A stretch of 64,000 nt of DNA, from positions 202,349 to 266,348 of the forward strand of contig NZ_LMFZ01000023.1 of the NCBI RefSeq assembly GCF_001427305.1, given 5' to 3'. A model generated the notes under the pieces. That model had not been told where the DNA came from. It saw only the letters and a program-made list of their open reading frames with translations, and ran no database searches. Within the stretch, counting starts at the first letter, position 1. Every line of letters starts with the position of its first letter. Source of the DNA: Duganella sp. Root1480D1. GTDB lineage: Bacteria; Pseudomonadota; Gammaproteobacteria; Burkholderiales; Burkholderiaceae_D. Of this stretch, positions 42,825 to 51,326 are shown piece by piece. A program made the position numbers and the translations under genes.

Positions 42825-44072
42825 ATGAGTTTCGATATCGCTTTGTCCGGCATCCAGGCCATCAACGAGCAACTGGGCACGATTTCCAACAATATCGCCA
42901 ACGCCGGGACCTACGGTTTCAAGTCCAGCCGCGCCAACTTCGCCTCGCTGCACGCCGGTGCGCAGCCGACCGGCGTGCACGTCGGCTCGACCACCCAGTC
43001 GATCGGGCTGAACGGCGGCATCCAGGCCACCAACCGCGGCCTGGACGCCCTGATCAACGGCCGCGGCTTCTTCGTGGCCAAGGATTCCACCGGCCAGACC
43101 AACTACACCCGCGTCGGCATCTTCACCAAGGACGCTACCGACTTCCTGGTCAACAGCTCCGGCGCCAAGGTGCAGGGCTTCCAGCTGACCCCGCCAAGCA
43201 TGGTGGCCGGCCCGATGGGCGACATCAAGGTGCCGACCAACCTGCTGACCGCCAAGGCCACCACCAATATCGACTTCGTCGCCAATATGTCGGCCGACTG
43301 GACTGTGCCGACCGGTAACATCACCACCAAGCTGCCGGACGCCACCGTCACCCCTGCCGTGGTGCCGGATGCGAACATGTACAACATGTCCAAGGTCACC
43401 GTGGTGCACGACTCGCTGGGCAATGAACACACTGTCACCCAGTACTTCGTGAAAGACGCCGCCGCCCGCACCGTGAAAGTGTATTCGGCCGTGGACGGCA
43501 CCGACCTGGGCGCTGCCGGCGGTTCGCCTTACACCCTGGTATTCGACACCAGTGGCCAGCTCGACCTGACTGCCAACGGCGGCGCGTCCTACGCCCATAA
43601 CCTGAGCTTCGCGCCAGCCCCGGCGGCGGCCATGACGGTCGAGATCGACTACACCGGCACCACCTTCCAGAAAGGTGAGTCGACCACCTCGACCAACGCC
43701 GCCGACGGCTATGCGGCCGGCAGCTATGTGGGCGTGGAACTGGACCAGGCCGGCAATGTGGTGGCCAAATATTCCAACGGCGAAAAGCAAGCCATCGCCC
43801 GCCTGGCGATCGCCACCTTCCCCGATGAAGACGCGCTGACCCCGATCAATGAAACCGCCTGGACTTCCAACGTCCAGTCCGGCAATGCCAACCTGTCCGA
43901 AGCCGGCCAGGGCGTGGCCGGTGCGCTGACCGTGGCTTCGCTGGAGACCTCCAACGTCGACGTGACCTCGGAACTGGTCAGCCTGATGACCTCGCAACGC
44001 AACTACCAGGCCAACTCCAAGGTCATCACCGCGGAGAATGAAATGCTGCAGTCGCTGATGCAAGCCCTGTAA
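42825..44072 (+). CDS. flgE: flagellar hook protein FlgE
   Basis: A 415-residue hook protein starting MSFDIALSGIQAINEQLGTI with the rod/hook motif SNNIANAGTYGFKSSRANFA. The C-terminal motif EAGQGVAGALTVASLETSNV, then VDVTSELVSLMTSQRNYQAN is intact. Length is typical. It polymerises into the flexible joint between rod and filament. AAAGGTCCTCGCC precedes ATG 42825. Confidence 0.94.
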   Translation: MSFDIALSGIQAINEQLGTISNNIANAGTYGFKSSRANFASLHAGAQPTGVHVGSTTQSIGLNGGIQATNRGLDALINGRGFFVAKDSTGQTNYTRVGIFTKDATDFLVNSSGAKVQGFQLTPPSMVAGPMGDIKVPTNLLTAKATTNIDFVANMSADWTVPTGNITTKLPDATVTPAVVPDANMYNMSKVTVVHDSLGNEHTVTQYFVKDAAARTVKVYSAVDGTDLGAAGGSPYTLVFDTSGQLDLTANGGASYAHNLSFAPAPAAAMTVEIDYTGTTFQKGESTTSTNAADGYAAGSYVGVELDQAGNVVAKYSNGEKQAIARLAIATFPDEDALTPINETAWTSNVQSGNANLSEAGQGVAGALTVASLETSNVDVTSELVSLMTSQRNYQANSKVITAENEMLQSLMQAL

Positions 44073-44083
44073 AGGCGGACTGA

Positions 44084-44812
44084 ATGGACGCGCTGATCTA
44101 CACCGCGATGAGCGGCGCCGAGCGGGCCATGCGTGGCCAGCAGGTGCATGCCAACAACCTCGCCAACCTCGACACCAACGGCTTCCGCGCCAACCTCGAA
44201 CTGGCGCAGGCAGCCAAGCTGCCGGGCTATGGCTACGACGACCGCCATATGTCGCAAATGCAGTCGAATGCCGTGACCGACCGCCAGGGCGCGCTGCGCC
44301 AGACCGGCCGCGACCTGGACGTGGCGATTTCCGGCCCCGGCTACTTCGCCGTGCAGGGCCCGACCGGCGAGGCCTACACCCGCGCCGGCGCCATCACCCT
44401 TGATGCCGACGGCACCATGACCGTCAACGGCATGCAGTTGCTGGGCGAAGGCGGCCCGATCACCCTGCCGGTGCACCGCAAGGTGGAAATCGGCCAGGAC
44501 GGCACGGTCTCGATCCTGGGCCCGACCGCCAATGCCGAGATGCAGGTGGTCGACAAGCTCAAGCTGGTGCGCGCCGAGGCCTCCGAGCTGACCAAGAATG
44601 AAGCGGGCCTGATGGTGGCGCGCGACGGCCAGTTGCTGGGCACCGACCCGACCGTGCAAGTGAAGGCAGGCCATCTGGAAGGCGCCAACGTCACGGCAGT
44701 CGAAGAAATGGTGGCCACCATGAGCCTGAATCGTACCTTCGAAATCCAGATGAAATTGTTCAAGGCCGCCGACGATATGACTTCAGTCGGCAACAAACTG
44801 ATTAGCGGCTAA
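44084..44812 (+). CDS. flgF: flagellar rod protein FlgF
   Basis: A 242-residue rod protein beginning MDALIYTAMSGAERAMRGQQ with HANNLANLDTNGFRANLELA; the C-terminal VEEMVATMSLNRTFEIQMKL domain is intact. Position between flgE and flgG and the MDALIYTAMSGA start, which is typical of FlgF, separate it from FlgG. It forms part of the proximal rod. Confidence 0.93.
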   Translation: MDALIYTAMSGAERAMRGQQVHANNLANLDTNGFRANLELAQAAKLPGYGYDDRHMSQMQSNAVTDRQGALRQTGRDLDVAISGPGYFAVQGPTGEAYTRAGAITLDADGTMTVNGMQLLGEGGPITLPVHRKVEIGQDGTVSILGPTANAEMQVVDKLKLVRAEASELTKNEAGLMVARDGQLLGTDPTVQVKAGHLEGANVTAVEEMVATMSLNRTFEIQMKLFKAADDMTSVGNKLISG

Positions 44813-44825
44813 CAGGAGAATCCCG

Positions 44826-45617
44826 ATGAATCCAGCAATGTGGATCAGCAAAACCGGCGTGCAGGCGCAAGATGCAAAGCTGCAAGCCATCGCCAACAAC
44901 CTGGCCAACGCCAATACCGTCGGCTTCAAGCGCGACCGCGTGGTGTTCGAAGACCTGTTCTATTCGATCGACCAGCAGCCGGGCGCCCAGCGTGCCGACA
45001 ACAACACCCTGAACCCGTCCGGCGTTCAGATGGGTAACGGTACCCACCTGGTCGGCACCCAGAAGATTTTCACCAACGGCAATATCCAGACCACCAATAA
45101 CGCGCTCGACGTGGCGGTGATGGGCAATGGTTTCCTGCAAGTGCGCCGCCCGAACGGCGAACCGGCCTACACCCGCGCCGGCCAGCTGCAAGTCGACAAG
45201 GACGGCGTGCTGGTGAATGCCTCCGGCCTGCCGCTGGTGCCGCAAATCACCGTGCCGGCCAATGCCACCGCCATCACCATCGGCGAGAACGGCACCGTGT
45301 CGGCCACCATTCCCGGCAATACCACGCCGACCGAACTGGGCCAGTTGACCCTGACCTCCTTCATCAATCCGACCGGCCTGCAAGCGCTGGGCGAAAACAT
45401 GTTCGCGGAAACCCCGGCCTCCGGCGCGCCGACCGAAGGCCGCCCTGGCGACGCCCAGTTCGGCAAGCTCAAGCAGGGCGCGCTGGAAGGCTCCAACGTG
45501 CAGGTGGTGGAAGAGATGGTGGACATGATCGCTGCCCAGCGTACCTACGAAATGAACACCAAAGTTTTGACAGCAGCGGATAATATGCTGCAGTACCTGG
45601 CACAGGCCGCACGCTGA
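44826..45617 (+). CDS. flgG: flagellar distal rod protein FlgG
   Basis: A 263-residue FlgG: AMWISKTGVQAQDAKLQAIA, NNLANANTVGFKRDRVVFED, and LEGSNVQVVEEMVDMIAAQR then TYEMNTKVLTAADNMLQYL at the end. GGAGAATCCCG precedes ATG 44826. The distal rod passes through the P and L rings. Its stop overlaps the flgH start by one base. Confidence 0.95.
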   Translation: MNPAMWISKTGVQAQDAKLQAIANNLANANTVGFKRDRVVFEDLFYSIDQQPGAQRADNNTLNPSGVQMGNGTHLVGTQKIFTNGNIQTTNNALDVAVMGNGFLQVRRPNGEPAYTRAGQLQVDKDGVLVNASGLPLVPQITVPANATAITIGENGTVSATIPGNTTPTELGQLTLTSFINPTGLQALGENMFAETPASGAPTEGRPGDAQFGKLKQGALEGSNVQVVEEMVDMIAAQRTYEMNTKVLTAADNMLQYLAQAAR

Positions 45618-46276
45618 TGAAAACCGCACTGCCCGCGCTGGCCCTGGTCCTGCTGGCTGGTTGCTCCAGCCTGCAGCCGACCGTGCGCCCGGCGCCCTAC
45701 GAAGAAGCGCCTGCCCTGTCCCGTTCCGCGCTGCCGCGCGGCACTTCGGGTGGCGTCTTCAATCCTGACAGCAGCATCTCGCTGGTGTCGGACAGCCGCG
45801 CCTTCCGCGTTGGCGATATCGTCACCGTGATCCTGCAGGAAACCACGCATGCATCGAAGAGTGCCGGCACCACCCTGGCCAAGGATTCCAGCGTCGGCAT
45901 CGCCTCGCCAAGCCTGCTGGGCAAGACCTTCCCGAAAGCCGGCGTCGATATTTCGGCCGAGCGCGGTTTCAAGGGCGATGCCCAGAGCACCCAGCAAAAT
46001 GCACTGAGCGGCGCGATTACCGTGATCGTGCAGGAAGTGATGCCGAACGGCTTGCTGAAAGTGGCCGGCGAAAAAATCTTGACCCTGAACCAGGGCGAAG
46101 AGTTCGTGCGCCTGCGCGGCTTCCTGCGCGCGGCCGATATCGATGCCAACAACCAGGTGTCGTCGCAGCGCATTGCCAATGCACGCATCGCTTACGGCGC
46201 CCAGGGCACGCTGGCCGATACCAACCAGCCGGGCTGGCTGACGCGCTTCTTCCTTGGCCCTTTGATGCCTTTCTGA
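45617..46276 (+). CDS. flgH: flagellar L-ring lipoprotein FlgH
   Basis: A 219-residue lipoprotein: the lipobox LLAGC is at residues about 14-18 (ALALVLLAGCSSLQP). The conserved core includes SLVSDSRAFRVGDIVTVILQ, SLSGAITVIVQEVMPNGLLK-like and GEEFVRLRGFLRAADIDANN, NQVSSQRIANARIAYGAQG. It forms the outer-membrane bushing. flgI follows after one base. Confidence 0.94.
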   Translation: MKTALPALALVLLAGCSSLQPTVRPAPYEEAPALSRSALPRGTSGGVFNPDSSISLVSDSRAFRVGDIVTVILQETTHASKSAGTTLAKDSSVGIASPSLLGKTFPKAGVDISAERGFKGDAQSTQQNALSGAITVIVQEVMPNGLLKVAGEKILTLNQGEEFVRLRGFLRAADIDANNQVSSQRIANARIAYGAQGTLADTNQPGWLTRFFLGPLMPF

Positions 46277-46277
46277 G

Positions 46278-47480
46278 GTGATGGATATGTTCAGTTTCAA
46301 AACCGGCAAGGCAGTGTCTGACCCGCAGGGTCAGACACTGGCTGGCGGCCGCCGCGTAGCAGTGTCAGACCCTGCGGGTCTGACATTGGTTTACCGGTTT
46401 GTGGCAGCGCTGCTATTAGCCATCGCACTGCCCGCCACCGCCGCGCCCCAACTGCGCAACCTGGTCGCCATCGAAGGCGTGCGCGACAACCCCTTGGTCG
46501 GCTACGGCCTGGTGGTCGGCCTGAACGGTTCAGGCGACTCGACCCAGGTCAAGTTCGCCAGCCAGTCGGTAGTCAATATGCTCAAGCAATTCGGCGTCAA
46601 AATGCCGGACGGTGCCGACGCCAAGTCAAAAAACGTGGCCGCAGTAATGGTGTCCGCCGTCTTCCCGCCCGGCTACCGGCGCGGCCAGCCGATCGACGTC
46701 ACGGTTTCCTCGCTGGGCGACGCCAAGAGCCTGCGCGGCGGTTCCCTGTTGCTGACCCCATTGAAGGCCGCCGACAACGAAGTGTACGCGCTGGCGCAAG
46801 GCAATGTGGTGGTGGGCGGCCTGTCGGCCTCCGGCAAAAGCGGCTCGTCCGTGACCGTCAACACCCCGACTGCCGGCCGCATCCCGAACGGCGCCGTGAT
46901 CGAACGCGAGATCGCCACCGACTTTGCCACCAAGCCATCGGTGCACCTGTCGCTGAAGCAGCCGAATTTCGAAACCGCCACCAATATCGTGGAAGCCATC
47001 AACCGCAAGTTCGGCAACGTCGCCAGCACGGCAGACGGCACCGGCATTGATGTGCTGGCGCCGGAAAACCCAACCCAGCGCGTTGCCTTCATGGCCAAGC
47101 TGGAAGCGCTGCCGATCGAAGTCGGCCAGGATGTCCCGAAAGTGGTGTTCAACTCGCGCACCGGCACCGTGGTAATTGCCGATGGCCTGCGCGTGAAAGC
47201 TGCCGCCGTGACCCACGGCTCGCTCAAGGTAGTGATTTCGGAAAGCTCGAAAGTCAGCCAGCCGGCTCCGTTCAGCCAGGGCCAGACCGCCATCACCCCG
47301 CAATCGAACGTGGCGGTGAACGAAGCCAAGCCGCAAATGTTCAAATGGCCGGCCGGCGCCAAGCTGCAAGCCATCATCGACGTGGTCAACAGCCTGGGCG
47401 CGACGCCGGATGACATCATGGCAATATTGCAAGCCCTCGACCAGGCCGGCGCCATCGAAGGCGAACTGGTGGTGATCTGA
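46278..47480 (+). CDS. flgI: flagellar P-ring protein FlgI with REP pair in its 5' end
   Basis: A 400-residue reading for FlgI, about 30 residues longer than usual. The mature protein begins near APQLRNLVAIEGVRDNPLVG and continues with the conserved YGLVVGLNGSGDSTQVKF and the C-terminal DDIMAILQALDQAGAIEGEL. The signal peptide core is FVAALLLAIALPATAAP. Before it, codons about 12-37 are two hairpin repeats read through in frame (GKAVSDPQGQTLAGG, RRVAVSDPAGLTLVYR). ATG 46278 or ATG 46287 gives this extended n-region; an initiation after the repeats (GTG 46401) would give a short normal leader but lacks a ribosome-binding site. Confidence 0.88.
   Translation: MMDMFSFKTGKAVSDPQGQTLAGGRRVAVSDPAGLTLVYRFVAALLLAIALPATAAPQLRNLVAIEGVRDNPLVGYGLVVGLNGSGDSTQVKFASQSVVNMLKQFGVKMPDGADAKSKNVAAVMVSAVFPPGYRRGQPIDVTVSSLGDAKSLRGGSLLLTPLKAADNEVYALAQGNVVVGGLSASGKSGSSVTVNTPTAGRIPNGAVIEREIATDFATKPSVHLSLKQPNFETATNIVEAINRKFGNVASTADGTGIDVLAPENPTQRVAFMAKLEALPIEVGQDVPKVVFNSRTGTVVIADGLRVKAAAVTHGSLKVVISESSKVSQPAPFSQGQTAITPQSNVAVNEAKPQMFKWPAGAKLQAIIDVVNSLGATPDDIMAILQALDQAGAIEGELVVI
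46312..46340 (+). repeat. REP-like hairpin 1 inside flgI
   Basis: CAGTGTCTGACC pairs perfectly with GGTCAGACACTG around a five-base loop (CGCAG). The unit lies in the first codons of flgI and is partnered by an inverted related unit 19 bases later. Confidence 0.8.
46360..46388 (-). repeat. REP-like hairpin 2 inside flgI
   Basis: CAGTGTCAGACC pairs with GGTCTGACATTG (one G-T position) around loop CTGCG. It resembles the reverse complement of hairpin 1, so the two make a BIME-like head-to-head pair inside a coding sequence. Confidence 0.8.
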
Positions 47481-47887
47481 TGGACAGCCGCTTCCTGCCC
47501 CTGCCGGTACGCCAGCTGGACATCGGCCAACCCGAACAACCGAAGGTCGGGCAAGCCGCCCCTGCCCCGCAAACCGAGGAAGCGCATTACCGCGACAAGG
47601 CCACCAACGCGGCCGTCAAGTTCGAGAGCTTCTTCATCGCCCAATCGCTGCACAAGATGCGCGACGCCACCAAGGCCATGGCCGACGACGACAGCATCTA
47701 TAAAGACTCGATCAACAGCGACATGCTGGACATGGCCGACAATATGGTGGCCGACCAGTTGGCCGGCCGCCGCGCCTTCGGCGTTGCCGACGCCATCCTG
47801 CGCCAGTTGTTGCCAGCCGCCCCGGCTGCGGCAGCTTCCCCGCAAGAAATTTCAGTTTTATCCAAGAAAAATCCGACCGACGCTTAA
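47480..47887 (+). CDS. flgJ: single-domain FlgJ rod-binding (scaffold) protein
   Basis: A 135-residue protein matching only the N-terminal rod-binding half of FlgJ: AAVKFESFFIAQSLHKMRDA, then KDSINSDMLDMADNMVADQL and AGRRAFGVADAILRQL. The muramidase half found in enterobacterial FlgJ (total about 310 residues) is absent and is instead encoded separately at 39758. It caps the rod during assembly. ATG 47480 overlaps the flgI stop by one base. Confidence 0.9.
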   Translation: MDSRFLPLPVRQLDIGQPEQPKVGQAAPAPQTEEAHYRDKATNAAVKFESFFIAQSLHKMRDATKAMADDDSIYKDSINSDMLDMADNMVADQLAGRRAFGVADAILRQLLPAAPAAAASPQEISVLSKKNPTDA

Positions 47888-47971
47888 TCTCCCCATTGGC
47901 GCGGTCGCCTTTACTCGTTAACGGGCCAAGATGCCATTGAGCAACGGCCCAGTCTAAGGGAAGATTGCACC

Positions 47972-49363
47972 ATGTCGATTATCAACAATGCACTGTCCGG
48001 ATCGTTGGCCGCCCAAGCCGCCATCAATACGACCAGCCAGAACATTGCAAACTTGCAAACGAAGGGCTATACCCGCCAGGGTGTGCTGCTGTCGGCGGTC
48101 GCCCCCGCCACCGGTTCCGGCGGCCCCGGCTTCGGCGTTGAAGTTAGCAAGCTGATCCGCTTCTCCGACTCGTACAAGAGCCAGCAATTGTGGCGCGCCA
48201 ACTCCGAACTCGGCTCGCGCACCCAGACCCAGCCATACTTCACGCAGCTCGAGCGCGTGATGGGCGACGAACAGACCAGCCTGTCGAATGGCGTCGACCA
48301 GTTCTTCCGCGCCCTGAACGCGGCTGGCGTCGACCCGGTATCGACCCCGCTGCGCCAGCAGGTGCTGACGGCTGCCAACGCCATGGCGCAATCGTTTAAC
48401 AGTATTTACAACGTCACGCGACAGCAGCAAGTGTCGATCACGCAGCAGCGCGACGCCATGCTGCCGCAGCTGAACACCCTGAGCGCCAATATCGCCGCCC
48501 TGAACAACCGCATTATCCAGGCCGGCTCGCTTGGCACCAATACCTCGGCCCTGGTCGACGAGCGCGACCGCGCCATCGATTCGTTGGCCAACCTGGTTTC
48601 GGTGGAAGTGCTGGAACAGCCGGACGGCACCCGCAGCGTTTCCCTGCGCAGCGGCCAGCCGCTGGTGGTCGGCAACCTGGCCGGCACCCTGTCGATGAAC
48701 CCGTCGACCACCCCCGCCTCGCTGGAACTGAAGTTTGCCGGCACCACCTTCGGCCTGGACGACACCAAGGTCGGCGGCCAGCTCGGCGGCATTGGCGACT
48801 TTGAAAAGAACACCCTGCAACCGCTGCAGCAGTCGCTGCTCGACATGGCCAACCAGCTCGCCACCAAGGTCAATACCACGCTGGCCGCCGGCTACAAGCC
48901 AGACGGCCTGCCAGGCCCGCCTCCGACCGCCACCCCAGGCACTGCCCTGTTCGCCTTTAATGCAACGGGCGCCGGCGGCATCCTCGGTCTGGTCCCAGGC
49001 ATCCAGGCCCAGGACCTGGCATTCTCGTCCAACGGCGCGCCTGGCGACAGCAAGAACCTGCAAGACCTGATCGCCATCAAGGGCCAGCCGATCACCCTGA
49101 CTTCGATCGGCACGGTGCTGATTGGCGATGCCGACACCCAACTGGTGGGCAAACTGGGCATCGACAGCGGCCAGAACCAGTCGCTGCTGGATACCGCCAC
49201 CACCATCCGCCAGCAATCGGAAGACGATTGGGCCGCGACCAGCTCCGTCAACAAAGACGAAGAAGCGATCAACCTGGTCGAGTTCCAAAATATGTATCAG
49301 GCGAACATGAAGGTGATCGCCGTTGCCAACACCCTGTTTGACGCCACCTTGGCCTTGTTCTGA
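47972..49363 (+). CDS. flgK: hook-filament junction protein FlgK (HAP1)
   Basis: A 463-residue FlgK with MSIINNALSGSLAAQAAINT, TSQNIANLQTKGYTRQGVLL at the start, the central ALVDERDRAIDSLANLVSVE block, and the closing EEAINLVEFQNMYQANMKVI helix. It is on the short side for FlgK (often 450-630). An 84-base gap separates it from flgJ and may hold a promoter; I saw no convincing sigma-28 box. Confidence 0.92.
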   Translation: MSIINNALSGSLAAQAAINTTSQNIANLQTKGYTRQGVLLSAVAPATGSGGPGFGVEVSKLIRFSDSYKSQQLWRANSELGSRTQTQPYFTQLERVMGDEQTSLSNGVDQFFRALNAAGVDPVSTPLRQQVLTAANAMAQSFNSIYNVTRQQQVSITQQRDAMLPQLNTLSANIAALNNRIIQAGSLGTNTSALVDERDRAIDSLANLVSVEVLEQPDGTRSVSLRSGQPLVVGNLAGTLSMNPSTTPASLELKFAGTTFGLDDTKVGGQLGGIGDFEKNTLQPLQQSLLDMANQLATKVNTTLAAGYKPDGLPGPPPTATPGTALFAFNATGAGGILGLVPGIQAQDLAFSSNGAPGDSKNLQDLIAIKGQPITLTSIGTVLIGDADTQLVGKLGIDSGQNQSLLDTATTIRQQSEDDWAATSSVNKDEEAINLVEFQNMYQANMKVIAVANTLFDATLALF

Positions 49364-49374
49364 GGATTATTGAA

Positions 49375-50286
49375 ATGCGTATCGCCTCCAGCCAGTTCCA
49401 GGCATCCATGAACCGCTCGCTGCAGATCAACCAGACGGTGATCGCCAAGCTGACCGAGCAAATGGCCACTGGCAACAAGATCCATGTGCCGTCCGACGAG
49501 CCGATCGCCAATGTGCGGCTGTCGCGCCTGCGCCGCGAAGAAAACATCGTCAGCCAGTACGTCGACAACATCAATTCGGTCAAGATCCGCCTGTCCAAGA
49601 ACGAAACCTACCTGAGCTCGATGGTGGACGACATGGGCGCCGCGCGCGACCTGTTCGTCTGGGCCTCCGACGGGTCCAACACGCCGGCCGACCTGAACTC
49701 GATGGTCAACAGCCTGGTGGCGCTGCGCGATTCGCTGTACTTCAATGGCAATACCAAGGACCAGGAAGGCAAGTTCATCTTCTCCGGCACCCTGACCTCG
49801 ACCCCGGCGCTGACCCTCAACGCCGCCGCCGCGCCCGGCTCGCGCTATAGCTACAGCGGCAATAACGGCACCCAGGAAGTGGTGGTCGGCAATGGCATCA
49901 CCCAGCCCGCCAACGTCACCGTGCAAGGCATGGACACCTACCTGAACCAGCTCGACGTGGCGATCAGCATGCTGAGCAGCCCAACCGTGGACGCCAACGA
50001 CCCCGTGCTGCAAGGGGTGCTGAAAACCGCGCTGGACGGCACCGACACCGCGCTGGGCCTGATTTCGGGCAAGATCGCCCAATTTGGCGGCGCCCAGAAC
50101 GTGATGGAAACCCTGGCCAACAACCACGGCAACGTCAGCCTTTCGAACAAGATCGCGATCACCGATATCGCCCAATTGGATTACGGCCTCGCGGCCACCC
50201 AGCTGTCTGGTTACAATAGCGCCCTACAAGCGACTTACCAGGCCTATTCGAAGGTCAGCGGACTGTCGCTGTTTAACGTACTGTAA
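49375..50286 (+). CDS. flgL: hook-filament junction protein FlgL (HAP3)
   Basis: A 303-residue flagellin-like FlgL: MRIASSQFQASMNRSLQINQ, LTEQMATGNKIHVPSDEPIA, NVRLSRLRREENIVSQYVDN, and the C-terminal coiled-coil ending LSGYNSALQATYQAYSKVSG LSLFNVL. It joins FlgK to the filament. It is 11 bases after flgK. The N/C-terminal D0/D1 helices are intact. Confidence 0.92.
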   Translation: MRIASSQFQASMNRSLQINQTVIAKLTEQMATGNKIHVPSDEPIANVRLSRLRREENIVSQYVDNINSVKIRLSKNETYLSSMVDDMGAARDLFVWASDGSNTPADLNSMVNSLVALRDSLYFNGNTKDQEGKFIFSGTLTSTPALTLNAAAAPGSRYSYSGNNGTQEVVVGNGITQPANVTVQGMDTYLNQLDVAISMLSSPTVDANDPVLQGVLKTALDGTDTALGLISGKIAQFGGAQNVMETLANNHGNVSLSNKIAITDIAQLDYGLAATQLSGYNSALQATYQAYSKVSGLSLFNVL

Positions 50287-50291
50287 ATATC

Positions 50292-51326
50292 ATGGAAATC
50301 GCCCAGCGCCCCAGCACAACCGGCCCCTCCGCCCGCGCCACCGCCAATCCGGCGCCAGGCCAGGCCGAGACGGCGCTGGGGGACGCTGGCGCGGCGATCG
50401 ACCAGGCTGCAGCCAGCAAGGCGCCCGCGCCGCTGCGCCGCGGCCTGAGCAATATGGACGCCCCGCTGCAAAACGACGTCTCGGGCGCCCAGCAAGCAAT
50501 TGATTTCCTCGAACAGACAGCCGCCCAGCTGCGCGCGCTGAAAACCGACCTCGCCGCCAAGCTCACCACGCGCAATATGCGCGACGGCCAGGTAGAAGCA
50601 CGCGTGCGCCAATTCAGCGAAACCTGGCGCAACCGCACCCAAGCCTCCGGCGGAACGCTCGACGCGCAACTGAACTACTCCAACCAGCCATCGACCCAGC
50701 GCTTCACAGTGCGCGGCATGACGCTGGCCAACCTGCGCAACGGCGCCCGTGAAACCCTGGCCATCTCGGTCGGCGGCGGCACCGCGGGCTTGCGTTCGGT
50801 GCACCTGGCGCCCGGCCTGTCCGACGGCGAAATCGTTTCCCGCTTCGACCAGGCCATGGCGCCGGCCGGGGTGCGCGTATCGGTCAACAAGGATGGCGAG
50901 CTGGTGTTCACAGCGCCGGAAAGCGCCTGGCCCGGCATTCGCGATTCGCTGGCCGTGCAAGGTTCCGGCATCCGCTTCCCGGCGGGCCAGCTCAACCGCA
51001 TCAAGGCCGACGCCGAAGCACCGGCCGTGGTGCCCGAAGGCTGGGGCACCAGCGACATCGAATCGATGCGCGCCACGCTGCAGCAAGTGACGCAAGCCTT
51101 GGCCCACGTCGAAGCCGCCTTGTCGAAAGTGCGCCAGGAACTCGCCGCCGCCAGCCAGCGCGTGCAAAGCGAGTTGCCGGAAATCGAAGTCGCCGGCATG
51201 GGCCAGATGGCCGAAGTCTTCGCCAACGTCGCCAACGAGCCCGGCTACTCCGCCCTGGTCTCCCTCACCTCCGCCCTGGTCGGCATCAACCGCGACCGCG
51301 TCGTCTCCCTGTTACGCCTTTCCTAA
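50292..51326 (+). CDS. hook-associated-like protein in the lafW position, unassigned
   Basis: A 344-residue protein five bases after flgL. It has an Ala/Pro-rich start, a coiled-coil segment (AQQAIDFLEQTAAQLRALKT, residues about 65-100), a beta-rich middle similar to the flagellin-IN motif (TVRGMTLANLRNGARETLAI; SDGEIVSRFDQAMAPAGVRV; SVNKDGELVFTAPES) and a closing coiled coil (ATLQQVTQALAHVEAALSKV, RQELAAASQRVQSEL). This fold order is that of an axial or export-related flagellar protein. Enteric Flag-2 clusters have lafW, a hook-associated gene, at this place. I do not recognise it directly. Confidence 0.6.
   Translation: MEIAQRPSTTGPSARATANPAPGQAETALGDAGAAIDQAAASKAPAPLRRGLSNMDAPLQNDVSGAQQAIDFLEQTAAQLRALKTDLAAKLTTRNMRDGQVEARVRQFSETWRNRTQASGGTLDAQLNYSNQPSTQRFTVRGMTLANLRNGARETLAISVGGGTAGLRSVHLAPGLSDGEIVSRFDQAMAPAGVRVSVNKDGELVFTAPESAWPGIRDSLAVQGSGIRFPAGQLNRIKADAEAPAVVPEGWGTSDIESMRATLQQVTQALAHVEAALSKVRQELAAASQRVQSELPEIEVAGMGQMAEVFANVANEPGYSALVSLTSALVGINRDRVVSLLRLS

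Noticed and set aside
47888..47971. Sigma-28 promoter before flgK, and also before fliD (32522-32608)
   Set aside because: No TAAA-N15-GCCGATAA-like sequence could be found in either gap.
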